From assembly GCA_963576735.1 (NCBI GenBank), contig OY755177.1:4774001-4838000 (forward strand): a stretch of 64,000 nt of DNA, in the 5' to 3' direction. The notes below the pieces were generated by a model, which saw only the letters and a list, made by a program, of their open reading frames with translations, was not told the DNA's origin and ran no database searches. Positions 1 through 11,784 of this stretch are shown here, in pieces; positions within the stretch are counted from its first letter, which is position 1; the number at the start of each line of letters is the position of its first letter. Source of the DNA: Bedellia somnulentella (Eukaryota; Arthropoda; Insecta; Lepidoptera; Bedelliidae). The translations under genes and the position numbers were made by a program.

Positions 1-1
1 C

Positions 2-860
2 AAGTTAGAATTTAATATAAAAAAGTGCTCGACTATTACTTTCAGTAGACAACGGGGACCGTTTCAATATACATATAATATAAATGGAATTCCACTAACT
101 AGAGTTCAAGAAGTGAGAGATTTAGGAGTCATGGTTACATCTGACCTTTGTTTTCATAGTCACATTGTAAGAATACGTAAGGCTGCTTTTAAAATGTTAG
201 GTTTTGTGCTTCGCACAGCACGCGGCTTTACGAATATAGAAGCAATAAAAGCTCTATATAATGCATTGGTTAGGAGTAAACTTGAATTTAACGCAGTTAT
301 TTGGGCTCCACATGAAACTAAATATAGTCTCATGGTGGAGAAAATACAAAATAAATTCTTAAGATTTCTTTACTTTAAAATGTATAGGGTCTATCCCTAT
401 TACCCGCTTATGTATCCAACGAAATTTGTTTTAGGGATGGTTGGTTATAATACATTACAAGTTAGAAGGGATTTAAATCTAATTTTATATTTATTGAAAG
501 TTATGCGGGGTATCATTCCAAATTCTTTTATACTGGGTCAAATAAATTTGAAAGTGCCGAATGGAACGCTGAGACGACGACAGGGAAAAATTTTTGCCTT
601 ACCACAATCGCGCACTAATTTATTGCAGCAGTGCCCTCTAATCAGAGCACTAGTGGCTTTGCGGGAAATTGCAGAAGATGTGGATGTTTTTGCATGTCAT
701 CTGGGTGACTTCACAATCGTTGCCTTGAAATATCTATGTTACAATAAGTAAGAGAGTACCATAAATTTTATATGTTAAAATTTAATTTAAAATGTTATCG
801 CATTAGGTTTATGCCTGTAATGATTATGTTTTTTGGAATGAATAAATAAATTAATAAATT
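2..860 (+). mobile_element. 3' end of a jockey/CR1-like non-LTR retrotransposon
   Basis: An open frame enters from the window edge at base 2 and stops at 751. It reads as the part of a LINE reverse transcriptase after the catalytic core: a VRDLGV motif, then H..I..KA...LGF..R, then LYNALVRSKLEF..V.W.P and Q.KFLRF. This order is typical of the thumb/C-terminal region in jockey, CR1 and related clades. The frame has no ATG at its start because the element is cut by the window edge. After the stop there is a short AT-rich tail ending in AATAAATAAATTAATAAATT near 860, as expected of a LINE 3' end. The frame has no internal stop, so the copy may be fairly young. The clade is inferred from general pattern only. 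Confidence 0.85.
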
Positions 861-976
861 GTCACCTGGTGTTTAGAGTACACACGTTGTGCTTGGACAG
901 TGTACTCACGTGAAAAGGCCTATCATCGTTTCGTACAAATACACTGTCACATAACTAAGTGCAAATTCGGCCTTGT
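861..976 (-). repeat. SINE-B fragment (tRNA-derived family), minus orientation
   Basis: It carries the body of SINE-B in reverse: CACCTGGTGTTTAGAGTAC, then GGACAGTGTACTCACGTG and ACACTGTCAC. The tRNA-like head and the tail are missing. It abuts the LINE tail at 860. Confidence 0.8.
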
Positions 977-990
977 GATAATAATCGATA

Positions 991-1234
991 CATACATATA
1001 CTCACGGCTATAAATCCCTTAACGGGGTAGCCAGAGCTTTGGAATGAGAAATTCCTCAGCCACTTTTGGAAGTTGATTGGGGAAAAGATGGTAATAATAA
1101 ATGTTTTTGCTTACGGGTCTCCAACCACATCGCCCAAAAATCACTTAAAAAGTCCCTATACCCTTAGTCGCCTCTTACGATCACCCACGGGTAGAAATGG
1201 TGTAGTGTTATTCTAAGCCGACACTACACAGCAG
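991..1234 (-). repeat. SINE-A copy, near full length
   Basis: Reading the minus strand, it starts with GTGTAGTGTCGGCTTAGAAT and ends with CCGTGAGTATATGTATGTAT. SINE-A is the dominant retroposon of this window, about 250 bp with an (ATGT)n tail. This copy is somewhat diverged. Confidence 0.85.
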
Positions 1235-1989
1235 TATTATATAATAATTGATATAAATTCAAAGAGCAACTCAAAGCACTGCTTTAAATAGCACTTAACT
1301 ATTTATACCCGGGGTAGTTGAAAGTAGCGTCAGGAGCCCAATCAACAATCAAACTTCATTTTACAATATCGTCTCCGCCCAAGCTACAAACATAACTGAA
1401 GAATTTATATATCTGAAGCTCTACCGGTTTCCGGGCTTTATACCCGTGAGTATAGAAAAAATAATTCCCGAAGAATTGGTGGTTGTTTACCAAGATTCTC
1501 TGCCTCCGGTATATCTACTTTTCTAAAGTGGGCCAGTGAATTATAACTCTGACTAGAGAAAGTATTAAAGCCGACCCTCATGCCGCCTTGCTTAAAAGTG
1601 CCACTTCTGAGGACAATGACGAAATCGTAGGTTGAGAATCTAGTACTCGGAGAAGCCTGTAAGAACTAAGCTGTCCGTGGCTACCATTCACACTACTCTT
1701 CACGAGCATCTTGTTGTAATGAGTTTTGAAGCTCTGTAGTTCAAATATGTATAGTATTTCTATATAACGTATACAACGTAACGTATACTAGGGTCACACT
1801 AAAAGTTTTGAGACCTGACTAAATCTAAGGACTCAGTGGAAAAAAAGAATTTCCTTTTGAATTTGGAACTCTTTATTGTGATATAGATATGACTGGGGTC
1901 GATATCATTGTTTCTTTTTTAAAGATTTGGTTGAATTTTGAAAAGACGTATGTTGTATCAAAATGCATTTACCATTGTTAATTTTCAAT

Positions 1990-2400
1990 TAATGTTTTCT
2001 ACGGCTTTGATGTGGTCTTAACCAAAACAAATTCTTCGAAAAGCTTCAGTTGGTTTTTTAAGCTAAAGCTCCCAGCCACTGCTTATACCTGGTTTAATGA
2101 GTTGTGACTGACGATCTTACTGATGCTGTGAAGCTCATATTTAAGACATACATACAGACATACAGATTGACACACAAGGAGTTTCGTACGAGCGTGGGCA
2201 TTGGTATGAGTCAAATACATAAGATACTTTACGATCAACATGTTGCCAGGAAGCTTTGTACTATGTGGGTACCGCATAATTTTTGAAAGCCCTATCAAAA
2301 AAGGTTATTCACCTTATGCGCCGAAAAACTCACACCGACATGGCACTACAAAAGAAGCTAAACTATGCGAGCTGATTCAATATTAAATATTTCAGTAACC
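1990..2400 (+). pseudogene. Decayed mariner-type transposase
   Basis: Conceptual translation over two or more frames gives TVYNWF-like (TAYTWFNEL), then LTDDL, then SVGIGMSQIHKILYDQHVAR, then KLCTMWVPHNF and a stop. This is the second half of the mariner transposase DNA-binding domain, with its hallmark WVPHNL motif. Stops and frameshifts break the reading on both sides, and no catalytic D,D34D core is seen. A motif near 1795-1815 (CACTAAAAGTTTTGAGACC) could be a terminal repeat relic, but its partner was not found. Confidence 0.75.
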
Positions 2401-2559
2401 TTTAGCATGGCGCGGCGCGGTATTTGCTTAACTTAACCTTTCCAAGTTTTAATATATGGAATTTGGGACTTTACTGGAACCTAAAATATATGGCGATAAT
2501 CCGAATTACTGGTTCTTTTAAATATATTGTTTTTTTTAATTATTAATAATTAGCTTAAC

Positions 2560-4082
2560 ACATCGTTTTTATTAGATTTGAAATTGGTAAATGTGGGGTT
2601 AATGTTATATGGTCCTCCCTTATTTTATTTAGTGTCATATCTAGCTTATTTCTGCTCCCTTTGATGGCAGCACTGACCAATTCAGAGAGAATTAATTTTG
2701 TATCGCATACTAGACATTTGATTGCATAATGAGAAAAACTGTAGTTAAAACGTATTTTACAGCAACGGTACACAATTAGAATAAATAACTGGGTTAGCCC
2801 TTAGTTTCCATTTGAGTAGGCAGAGGCCATCGGTATACATTTCTTTTATACTTTTCACACTTCCGATGCCTGCCTCTTCCAACATATCATTTTATTTCAT
2901 TTCAATTTGTTTATTTGCATACATGTACACATTTATTACAGGTGGAGAGATGTAATATCGTATTATTTATATCTTCCATTTGCTCATGATTCGAAATGCA
3001 TAATGCGAATTTTTCCTCTACTTAAACTAATACTTAAGCCAAAATAGTTATATACGCGAGCATGAAATAATTTCTTGTTGATGTCATAAATGTTGCATTA
3101 GAGTGTGGCCATGACCAAGCAGATGGTAACCCATTAACATAGATTTTCAATAACGTGCCTAATTTCTCCATTCCTTTTTTTAATCGTGAGGGATCCGTTA
3201 ATTTGTGAGTTCAGTAATCCCATTTCAATTTTTTTCGTAACTATAGATAGCTTATAACACAAATGTCTGAATGCGGTATTATTGTAATAGCGATTTATAC
3301 TCTCATGGGATTATTTTTTTATGTAATCACGCCTGACTTCCAAACATATTCAGTTTTTGAAACAATAAACTTCGGTTTTAGTGAAATCTTATTTTCAATG
3401 ACTTAGGTGGTTACGGTGATTTAAAAATATCTTGTTACACCACCGAGATATGGTGTAATTGGTCGCATCAATGCGTGACCTACTTTTGTCCACTGCATGT
3501 AACAAATCTTGTTCATTCTTAGCTCTCTGTTTAGTTCAATTTGGTCAAATCTTTAACTTGTTTTTCGATATATTCTACTAGATTCTGCTAAATAGATACT
3601 TTTTCCTTTTTACGAACATTACCATTGGAGTCAAGGTTTATTAGATACAATAGTAAATGGAGTAGGTTTTTGAGATATCTTTACTCTCCACCATATTTTT
3701 CTATGGACAGTAACTAAAATTTTAAAGTGTACATGCTTAAAATATTAGTGTAATTCAAGTTTTACCTACCAGATGCATAAGTTTTAAAATGTGGTGACAC
3801 ATTTTTTCAGCACATTTTCTCATATTTACATAATATAATAAAGTTAAACCTTAGGAGTTTTACCATGATTCTGAAAACCTTTACATAATCATAAACACAA
3901 ATATTTCATATATAATAATATCAACATCTCACAAGATTGGTAAGAAAAACATAAAAAAAACAATAGTCCACAATTATTTATACACAAAGAAGAAAATTAA
4001 TAATTGCCGAGGTGTCACTTTACACTCCTGAGAAAAAATACAATAATCTTTCCCTGGAGTTATTATTGGAAATTAAAGGGGT
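2560..4082. other. No gene recognised; old LINE scrap near 2800-2880
   Basis: AT-rich intergenic DNA without a credible coding exon. Positions 2800-2880 (GAGTAGGCAGAGGCCATCGG region) resemble in order and spacing the antisense end of the LINE fragment at 12891-13110 and may be an older copy. Confidence 0.5.
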
Positions 4083-4636
4083 TGTGGGAGTCATGTTAGA
4101 GCGCACACTACTGCGGACTCAAACGCACATAGCAGCGTCTCACTCATATTCCTACATCGCGGAGTGTAAATGTTTTTCGAGTTAAGCATAGATACAAATT
4201 ATAAGTTGGTACACAGCAGGGTGTACTGGCCAGTATATCTTTGCTGTCACCACAGTGGTGACCCCTCGATAAGAACACACGCTTCTTTCTACTACATTTC
4301 TCGATCTACCCGCAACTTCTATTCCTCGCTTACCTCACCACACCATTCATTCAGCAGAGCATCTACAGGCATGCAATCACCGGCCTCATTGCTCACACTG
4401 AATTTGGTAATTGGTAATAGGTACCTCCTAGCTTTGATATCGTTGTATCGACTAGGAGGGGAGTACTGTGGGAGTCATGTTAGAGCGCACACTACTGCGG
4501 ACTCAAACGCACATAGCAGCGTCTCACTCATATTCCTACATCGCGGAGTGTAAATGTTTTTCGAGTTAAGCATAGATACAAATTATAAGTTGGTACACAG
4601 CAGGGTGTACTGGCCAGTATATCTTTGCTGTTTCCA
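4083..4636 (+). mobile_element. TRIM-like mini LTR retrotransposon, copy 1
   Basis: Two direct repeats (4083-4254 and 4467-4631 or slightly beyond) begin TGTGGGAGTCATG and, by eye, are identical for 165 bp. The left one ends CACA and is followed after one base by TGGTGACCCC (4256-4265), a plausible primer-binding site. The right one is preceded by a polypurine run AGGAGGGGAG. The internal part is only about 212 bp, far too short for gag-pol, so this fits a terminal-repeat retrotransposon in miniature (TRIM). The right LTR loses its last bases (TTTCCA instead of CACCACA), and I could not find a target-site duplication. A 127-codon ORF (4170-4553) runs from LTR through the internal region; its coding status is doubtful. 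Confidence 0.85.
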
Positions 4637-5310
4637 AAGGTTGTTTGTATATGCTATGCCGCCAACACATGGATGTGTGGCTAAACTAAGCCATTAATTT
4701 TCAGGGATCACCAACATTGGTCAGCAAATATAACATACACTACATTTTTATATCAATAATTTTTAACCAATAAAAGCAGTTTCTACAATCAAATTCTTTC
4801 AAAAACCTATTGTTTATGAAGTATACACACTCCAGTTTGCTACTTACGACACAAGCTAAAGATTGTACAAAATTAAGTTCCAGCCGTCAAAAAAAGTTGT
4901 CGCCATAGGCATCAAAAATCTTTTGGCCATAGGAAGTAGTATTATCATATCAACTTAAGCCTTAATAGGCCATTAAAGTGTGAGGTCGTATGTCGCTTAG
5001 GGTTGCGGGCATGCCCATCTTGCCTATATGGCAGAATCCGCGTTTGATTGCTAAAGCAGTTATAACCAGGTGAGGCAGAATTAATATAATTTTTACCTTT
5101 AAAAATATATTCTTCAAATAATCCTTATGCTTTTATTTTCAATGAGAAAGATGATATTAAAAATATATTATTTTTTTTGTTTTCCAAGAAATTATTGCAA
5201 TATTTGACTACAAAGGCTAATTATTGTAATGTTTCATAGAATAGCAATAAAATTGTTCATTTAGTGTACATTTATTTATTTCATACATCATATGACACAA
5301 AATAATTCAT
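4637..5310. other. Intergenic, nothing recognised
   Basis: AT-rich sequence with no exon, RNA gene or repeat that I can name. Confidence 0.5.
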
Positions 5311-5566
5311 AACATATAACATAAACATAATGGTTCACGCCGAATATCCCCGAAGGGGTTGGCAGAGGTACTAATACTTCTGAACATCACGTGACTTTGT
5401 CACCTGGTGTTCAGAGTACCCACGTTTTGCATGGACAGTGTACTCACGTGATAGGGGGCAGGCCTATCGTCGTTTTGTACGAATACACTGTCACATGACT
5501 AAGTACAACTCAGCCATGTGGGTTTCCTCACGATGTTTTCCCTCACCGTTAACAATGCCCATATAT
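5311..5566 (-). repeat. SINE-B copy without head
   Basis: Minus-oriented body and tail of SINE-B: an AACATAAACAT-type tail, the CCCCGAAGGGG hairpin, ACATCACGTGACTTTGTCAC, GGACAGTGTACTCACGTGAT and the CCTCACGATGTTTTCCCTCA block. The tRNA-like head is absent, so it is not full length. Confidence 0.85.
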
Positions 5567-6577
5567 TTCCATTAAGTAATATTATATGTTTAGAAATGTA
5601 CTTTGAATATGTGGGGTAGCCACAACAACTGGCGAGTGCTCATGAGGCTGAAAATTGTGCAAGTGATCAAGGTATAAATAAAGGTTTCATTTGCTGTTAA
5701 ACATTTTTCAATTGTTACTATTGACAAATTTCAAAATATCTCAAAATACTGCGAGCTAATAAGCCAATGTGCTATAACATGTACCCATGAAATACCAATG
5801 TTTTCCCTCTAAATATTTGATATTTGGATGAGAGAACTCAAGACTAAAAGTTCTTCGGCATATTACCCATATTCTAATAAATACAACCATAACCTATGCA
5901 AATTAAATTTATTACAGAATATCTTTAGTAATTGTCCTATTAGTAGGCCTAACCTAATTACAAGATAATAAAATACATTCACTAGATATTATTATTATTT
6001 TTATCACAGATGTATATTAGTAATAATTTTAGTAGAACAACATGACAACTTTGCCAGTCATTACATAACAGGAGAATACATAACTAAATAATAACTGTAA
6101 GAAAATCAAAACCCAATTATTGATTACAATGATCCAGAAATGTTTAACATATTTTTAAAATATAAAAGCAGCTGTGAAAGTAATCTGTTTACTGTTCCCT
6201 TCACAAGCTCTCCAACAAGGACTAAAAATAGATATCAAAAACCACAACTTCCAAAGACTGGTCAACAAAGAGAAAGATCCAGTAAATAACAAGGATTGCA
6301 GACCAACCACAGCTATTATTATTACTTGGTCCACTCTAAAGGTAAATGACTTGCACCACCTGTTCTTTGTGTCCATACACCTAACTGTGTACATGTGTGT
6401 GTGCAGACCAATACATGTACAAAAACCACAACTTTCAGTGAAAGTCATAAATATCCTGCAAAATATGACATAACACACCCTGAACTGCTGAAAAATATCG
6501 AACTGATGGCTTTAAAACGCATATATTGGTCAAAATATGGACGATAACGAACAAAGGATCAGCTGACTAGATCTTAC
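5567..6577. other. Presumed first intron of the ZSWIM8 homologue; no exon seen
   Basis: It lies immediately downstream (on the minus strand) of the ZSWIM8 exon donor. Two overlapping ORFs at 6155-6478, one on each strand, have no recognisable domain and look like chance. Confidence 0.45.
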
Positions 6578-6824
6578 CTTCTACTAATTTCTTGACAGGG
6601 CGTACTCCGAAAGTACTCAGCGCATTGGGCCTTCTCCAGCCTCTCCAATTATTACAAAGGCTTTCAGGCTCTGAACTCCAGCTACATAAAGAGTCTTCTT
6701 CGAAACGTTCACTATCTTCGAAACTAAATCGGTCGGCCTCCTCCCAGTCGAGTATGGGAGACCCCACGTCGACTGGGGCGGCTTGTCGTCCCCCTTTACC
6801 ATTATTATTAGATGCGCCCGCCAC
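6578..6824 (-). CDS. ZSWIM8: ZSWIM8/Dorado homologue, N-terminal coding exon
   Basis: Read on the minus strand, the exon encodes about 82 residues and then a good donor, GAAG|GTAAGAT (6577-6571). The segment DRFSFEDSERFEEDSLCSW followed by SLCNNWRGWRRP is the highly conserved N-terminus of ZSWIM8 (EBAX-1 in nematodes, Dora in flies). That protein is a SWIM-zinc-finger substrate receptor for cullin-RING ubiquitin ligases; it drives Argonaute turnover in target-directed microRNA decay. The SWIM domain and the rest lie in later exons that I do not find in 1-6577, so most of the gene is probably outside the window. The frame has no ATG: an in-frame stop lies four codons upstream, and the expected start reads AAAGTGGCGGGC, one base away from AAAATGGCG. 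Start by GTG, an upstream exon, or a base error are all possible. The exon end is firm, the 5' limit is not. Confidence 0.9.
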
Positions 6825-7640
6825 TTTAACAATTTATTAATTTTTTGAACAGTAAATTTCGCTGGTTCTTTTCAGCTATTAGCACAGGGGTATCCACTCT
6901 CACAAAATGAGCATTACTATTTCAAAAGAGGCGAACTTTTAGTCACTATGTAGCAAACTTCAAAGAAAAGATATGATAACTTATAATACATCACAAAGTA
7001 ACTAAATCGATAGGTCTCTAAATTATGAAAATAAACGAACCACCAAATAATAGTTTTCTGGCGAGCACAATAACAAATATGGCCGCCGACTGATGATGGA
7101 CGATTAGAAAGAGATAGTTCGGTCGGTAAGTTTCGGTCGGTTCACGAAATGAAACGAGACAAAGAAGTATACTCTTTTCTTTTTTACCTGCTGTAACTAC
7201 GTCACCACACTAGGTGGCAGTAGTAGTACAACAGCAAAATAAAGCTACGTTATAATGATCAAACTAATACCTTAGAATAAGCTGTTTTACAGTCTTTTAA
7301 AGTATGCTACTTACTATTGCCTCATGGACATTTCAAATCAATTGTTAAAAATTTTGATTTCCTGTTTTTTAACACATTATTTATTTCATCCAAATTTGAC
7401 ATTCGTGTTCGCTTTCTTCTGATAATACCACCTGTGTTAGTTATATATCTTGCATACTCTCTATGTGCCAATTATTTTTCACAAAATTACACTTCACACC
7501 GTCACACCACTTCGCTCCTATCAAAAATGACCAGCTTCTCAATCAGCCACATCACCTAAATCACCAGATTTATTTTTTGGAGATTTCGCATCGTAGCTCT
7601 ATTCATTCTGCTTAATGCTCTTCTGCCACTTCAAACATTT
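6825..7640. promoter_or_regulatory. Upstream region of ZSWIM8
   Basis: This should hold the ZSWIM8 5' UTR and promoter, read leftwards. It contains a CpG-bearing stretch at about 7070-7150 (GCCGCCGACTGATGATGGAC, then repeats of GGTCGGT), unlike the AT-rich surroundings. No core promoter element is certain. Confidence 0.35.
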
Positions 7641-7643
7641 TCG

Positions 7644-7786
7644 ACGACAGCCGTTGCCGAGTGGATAGGTGACTAGCTTCTCAGTCCGGAGGTTGCGGGT
7701 TCGATCCCCGCTGAGGGCATCATTTATGTGATGAGCATAAATGATTGTTTCTTAGTCTTGGATGTTATTTATATGTGTATTAAATA
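7644..7786 (+). repeat. SINE-C, left part with tRNA-like head
   Basis: It starts with GCCGTTGCCGAGTGGATAGG (A-box region) and has the B box GGTTCGATCCCC at about 7699. It then runs into the ATTTATGTGATGAGCATAAAT body seen in lepidopteran SINEs. The element is interrupted at 7786 by a Helitron and resumes at 8733. It is not a functional tRNA: the acceptor ends do not pair convincingly and there is no independent 3' end. Confidence 0.8.
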
Positions 7787-8732
7787 CTAGCTGACCCGAC
7801 AGACTTCGTACTGTCAAAAGTTTAGACTTTCACGTCGTCGAACTGAAATATTTAACTGACCCGTTGAGGGTCTTTGTCATGCGATGAGAAAAAAAGTGTT
7901 TTTCACTTTAAAAATTTTAAGTTTATAAGTACAGTAGTTTCGGCTGAGCATTGATTCTGAGTCAGTCCGTCTTGTCTTGCGCTTCATGCACGCGTTTTAA
8001 TTTTGTTGCAGAGTAATTTTAAAAATGTATTAATCTTCTAAGATGTTAATTTAAATTAAGTGATGTCAAAGACAATTTTGTTCACAATAAAATACTCTTG
8101 ATCAACAACACATTTTATTTGGGTAAGGATTAATATTATGTTGATAAAACATTATGGCAAAGAACTGGCAATAATGCATTAATTTCGACCAAATTTAATT
8201 ACTATAAAAATGGTTATAGTGAGTCAATCTTAAAAGATAAATATATACTGTCCTGGTCATTTTTTTAGATAACTTAGTGGGGAATTCTTTTATACATATA
8301 TTTTGGGTAACTTAAACCGTTTACGCAGCGCACACAACGGAAGCCCTGAAATAAGATAATTATCCCCATTTTTTAATCATTTTTCGCTGATTCTTTGCTC
8401 CTATAGGTCGCAGCGTGATGATATATAGCCCAAAACCCGACTTAGCTTAGGTACTCTCTCCTCCTTTGCCGCGCCAGGGCGGCCTTCAGCCGTCCGGCAA
8501 CAACGTCAAGGTGACGCCGCATAGGCCGCAGGGCCAGCAGCACCAAAACCGGGGGGTTTTAGTCAGTAAAAGTCTGACATACCCCCGCCGCTCTCTCGAG
8601 AGGCGGGATATCCATGAGGATTTCCCCCCGGTATAAAAACGAAAAAAAAAGTATAGCCCAAAACTTTCCTCTATAAATGGACTATCTAACACAAAAATAT
8701 TTTTTCAATTTGATACGGCATATTAGTATAGA
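7787..8732 (-). mobile_element. Non-autonomous Helitron, copy 1 (inside SINE-C)
   Basis: On the minus strand it starts TCTATACTAATA and ends GGGTCAGCTAG, with host A before and T after. These are the 5'-TC and CTRR-3' ends of Helitrons inserted between A and T. There is no Rep/helicase ORF. The subterminal part near the 5' end is shortened compared with the copies at 8822 and 34564. A 215-bp retroposed insert occupies 8437-8651. Confidence 0.85.
8437..8651 (+). mobile_element. Short poly(A) retroposon inside Helitron 1
   Basis: A GC-rich 215-bp insert ends in AAAAACGAAAAAAAAAG. It is flanked by a perfect 13-bp duplication TATAGCCCAAAAC (8424-8436 and 8652-8664). The empty site is visible in the sister Helitrons (TATAGCCTAAAACCTTCC). 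The family was not recognised; it may be a 5'-truncated LINE end or a SINE. Confidence 0.85.
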
Positions 8733-8821
8733 TTTCGTTGAGTTAGTATCCCATAATATAAGTCTTACTTAGGTTAGGGCTGACTTGATCTGTGTATAAT
8801 ATGTCCTTATATATTTATTTA
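8733..8821 (+). repeat. SINE-C, right part
   Basis: Continuation of the SINE interrupted at 7786: CGTTGAGTTAGTATCCCATA, then GACTTGATCTGTGTATAATATGTCC and TATTTATTT. A second Helitron begins at its end. Confidence 0.75.
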
Positions 8822-9834
8822 CTAGCTGACCCCACAGACTTCGTACTGTCAAAAGTGTAGACTTTCACGTCGTGAAACTGAAATATTTAACTGACCTGTT
8901 GAGGGTCTCTGTCATGCGATGAGAAAAAAGGTGTTTTTTATAGTGTCCTCAAAATTTTTTCACTTTATAAATTTTAAGTTTATAAGTATAGTAGTTTCGG
9001 CTGAGCATTGATTCTTAGTCTGTTTAACAATTTTTTAAGAAAATTTATTAATCTCTTAATATTTCTGGGATAAAAAGTGTCCTACTGCGTTAATTGGGAT
9101 CATTATCTGGCTTCCCGTAAATTTTATTTTAAATACGTTCTGTGAATTAGTCTTCATTTAGCTACAAACACACAAACATCTAAACTTTCACATTAATAAT
9201 ATTAATAACATAAGCTTCTCGCGCAGGTGACCTCGCTCGCCGGCCAGCGCAGCGTCTTGTCATGCGCTTCATGCACGCGTGTAAATTTTGTTACGGAGTA
9301 ATTTAAAAATTGTATTATCTTCTAAGATGTTTATTTAAATTAAGTGATGTCAAGGACAATTTTTTCTCAATTAAATACTCTCAATCAACAACATATTTAT
9401 TTGGATAAAGATTAATATTATGTTGATAAAACATTATGACAATTATGCATTAAATTCGACCAAATTTATTTACCATAAATTCGACCAAATTTATTTACCA
9501 TAAAAATGGTTATAGTAAGTGAAACTTAAAAGTTAGACATATACTGTCGCGGGCATTTTTTTAATCATTTAAAAAGAAATAATTCTTTAATACATTTTTA
9601 CCGTTACGCAACGCACACAACGGAAGCCTTAGTATGAATAATTATCCCCGTTTTTGCAACATTATTCGCTGATAGTTTGCTCCTGTTGGTCGCAGCGTGA
9701 TGATATATAGCCTAAAACCTTCCTTAATAAATGGACTATCCAACACAAAAAGAATTTTTCAATTTGATTGGGTAGTTCCTGAGATCCTAGCGTTCAAACA
9801 AACAAACTCTTCAGCTTTATAATATTAGTATAGA
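8822..9834 (-). mobile_element. Non-autonomous Helitron, copy 2
   Basis: It has the same ends as copy 1 (TCTATACTAATATTATAAAG to CAGCTAG on the minus strand) and is also inserted between A and T. It is about 1.0 kb without coding capacity. It contains a short internal duplication of AAATTCGACCAAATTTATTTACCAT at about 9450-9500. Confidence 0.85.
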
Positions 9835-10173
9835 TATATTATTATTCTCTATCATAAAACAGGAACAGCATCATGCACTGGCAAACGGATCTGTTCGGAG
9901 TAGTTGGGACACCAACTGACTTTACATAAGAATATTAACTGACTGCATTACCCTTTTTCATACATTGCCATTCGTAAAAAACTGAACTGTACAGAACTTC
10001 CCCGTTTCCCTACCCTGTGTGTATGTGTACCAATACCAATCAATAAATCAATAAAAAAAAATTAGCATAAAGTTAACAATGGTACATCGGACTCCCCTTT
10101 TAAGTTATAAAATCTGTGTTAGGGGAGACCATTCTTTCGGAGACAATATAAATTAGTGCTTAATACAATAAAA

Positions 10174-10400
10174 GCTGTGTTGTGTCGGCTTAGAATAGCA
10201 CTACCCCATTTCTTCCGATGGGTGTACGTAGGAGGCGACTAACGGTATTGGAGCTTTTAAGGGATTTTTGGGCGATGCGGTTAGAGACCTATCACCAACA
10301 TACTATATTTCACCATCTTTTCCCCACTCAACTTTGCAAAAGAGTCTGAGGAATTTTTGATTGCTTGTGCTGATTTACAGTCGTGAGTATATGTATGTAA
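10174..10400 (+). repeat. SINE-A copy, full length but diverged
   Basis: It begins GTGTTGTGTCGGCTTAGAAT and ends CGTGAGTATATGTATGTAA. The second half is altered near 10335-10375. Confidence 0.85.
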
Positions 10401-10404
10401 TACA

Positions 10405-11784
10405 ATAAAACAAAAACTAAAGTGTCTAAATAAGTAATTATTGACAACAATTTTTGTGTGACGGTAGATTGCAAACCGAAAACAAAAATGAAACCTACTA
10501 AATCAAACAGTACCCAGCCGTCCAAACATAAGAGCCGGCCATCCGCTGTCAGTTACAAGCCATTTTAAACTTTATGGTTTACATAATATGGACGGACAAC
10601 AGACGACGCGCTGCAGTTTGCGAGGGCTGGGCTGTGGTTTGTGGTTGATTAGACCAGAGATTAGATTTATCCTTGTCTTTACTATGGAGTATGGATACGG
10701 AAAATGCGCGCTCTCTAACAGTTTATGATGTCTGGGCGCGCAGCTGTAGTGTATCATTTTCTATTACAGAGAATTTTACAGTTGTACAGTACACTCAATG
10801 CCTCTCTGTCTAACAAATAAACTCGCCACGATTTTTTTAACTTTAAACCCTTGCAACCAACATTGACGATTGAATTTCCTCAGACAACTTTATACTACGT
10901 TATTTCTAATTTAATTGCTTACATTATGTGGCTGGTCTTAATTGGTAAAAATAAAGTGAAATTACCAATATAAATTTACCTGTTTAAATGCAGCAACCAG
11001 GTAATAGGGACAATAAAAAGGTCGACAACTGAGGTGTAGTATATTGTTTATATTAAACACTTTCCGTTGGAGTTAATTTTGTTTGGTAAACACGCCAGCG
11101 AAATTGACAAAGAAAATATTTTTTTATTTTTTTTAAAAAATAATAATGACTATTTCCAAAGGGGTTTCCTAATCTAAACATATTTAGAAAATCATCTTGT
11201 TCTCTAAAACATCATTTATGTCTGGTAAGCAGTTCGGTGAAGGACGATCTTAGTACGGATCCTTTAATAAGGTTTATGGTATAGTATGGTCATACATAAC
11301 CAGAATATTGTCTTTTTTCCTTACATAACAAATAACGCTTCTTTAATTATTAACGCGAACGCGACATGTTCAGCTTTGAGAAATCTAGCTAGCTAGCCCA
11401 TAGCCCAAATAAATTGGCAGTAGAAGCTGACTTTGTCGGTCTGGTATGTCAAAGGAACGCAAAATATTAGTCGCTAAATAGTGATGGTGTCAACGGGGCT
11501 TAAAAATACGCGTTCAAACATCATCAATGTTCAATCAATTTGACATCACCGCAGCTTTTTCAATTTGACAGTTACTTACGAAGATTGTTCTCGATAAAAA
11601 TATTGCAAAGAAGTAAATTTTACAAGAATGTAATGAAAATAAATTTGTACAACTTACTCTAAAAGGAACCGCAAAGTACAATTTATAAGTTTTATCCTTA
11701 TAAGTTTAAGGTTTCTATGACATTTAATCTATTGTTGGTTTGGTGAGGTTATATACAAAATAATAAAGAGTTATTTCAACCAAA
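10405..11784. promoter_or_regulatory. Upstream region and probable 5' UTR of HERC4
   Basis: No coding exon is seen. The last 250 bp before the HERC4 start contain two TTTGACA motifs (about 11538 and 11565). A transcription start is plausible between 11540 and 11780, but no TATA box fixes it. Confidence 0.35.

Noticed and set aside
2790..2880. Possible exon
   Set aside because: Resembles an old LINE scrap in reverse; no open frame with splice sites.
6155..6478. Overlapping ORFs of about 100 codons on both strands
   Set aside because: No domain, no splice logic, low-complexity composition; two long antiparallel frames in AT-rich DNA are expected by chance.
7644..7720. tRNA-like sequence with A and B boxes
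   Set aside because: It continues into a SINE body and the acceptor arms do not pair; it is the head of a retroposon, not a tRNA gene. The same holds for the heads at 27127, 36499 and 55652.
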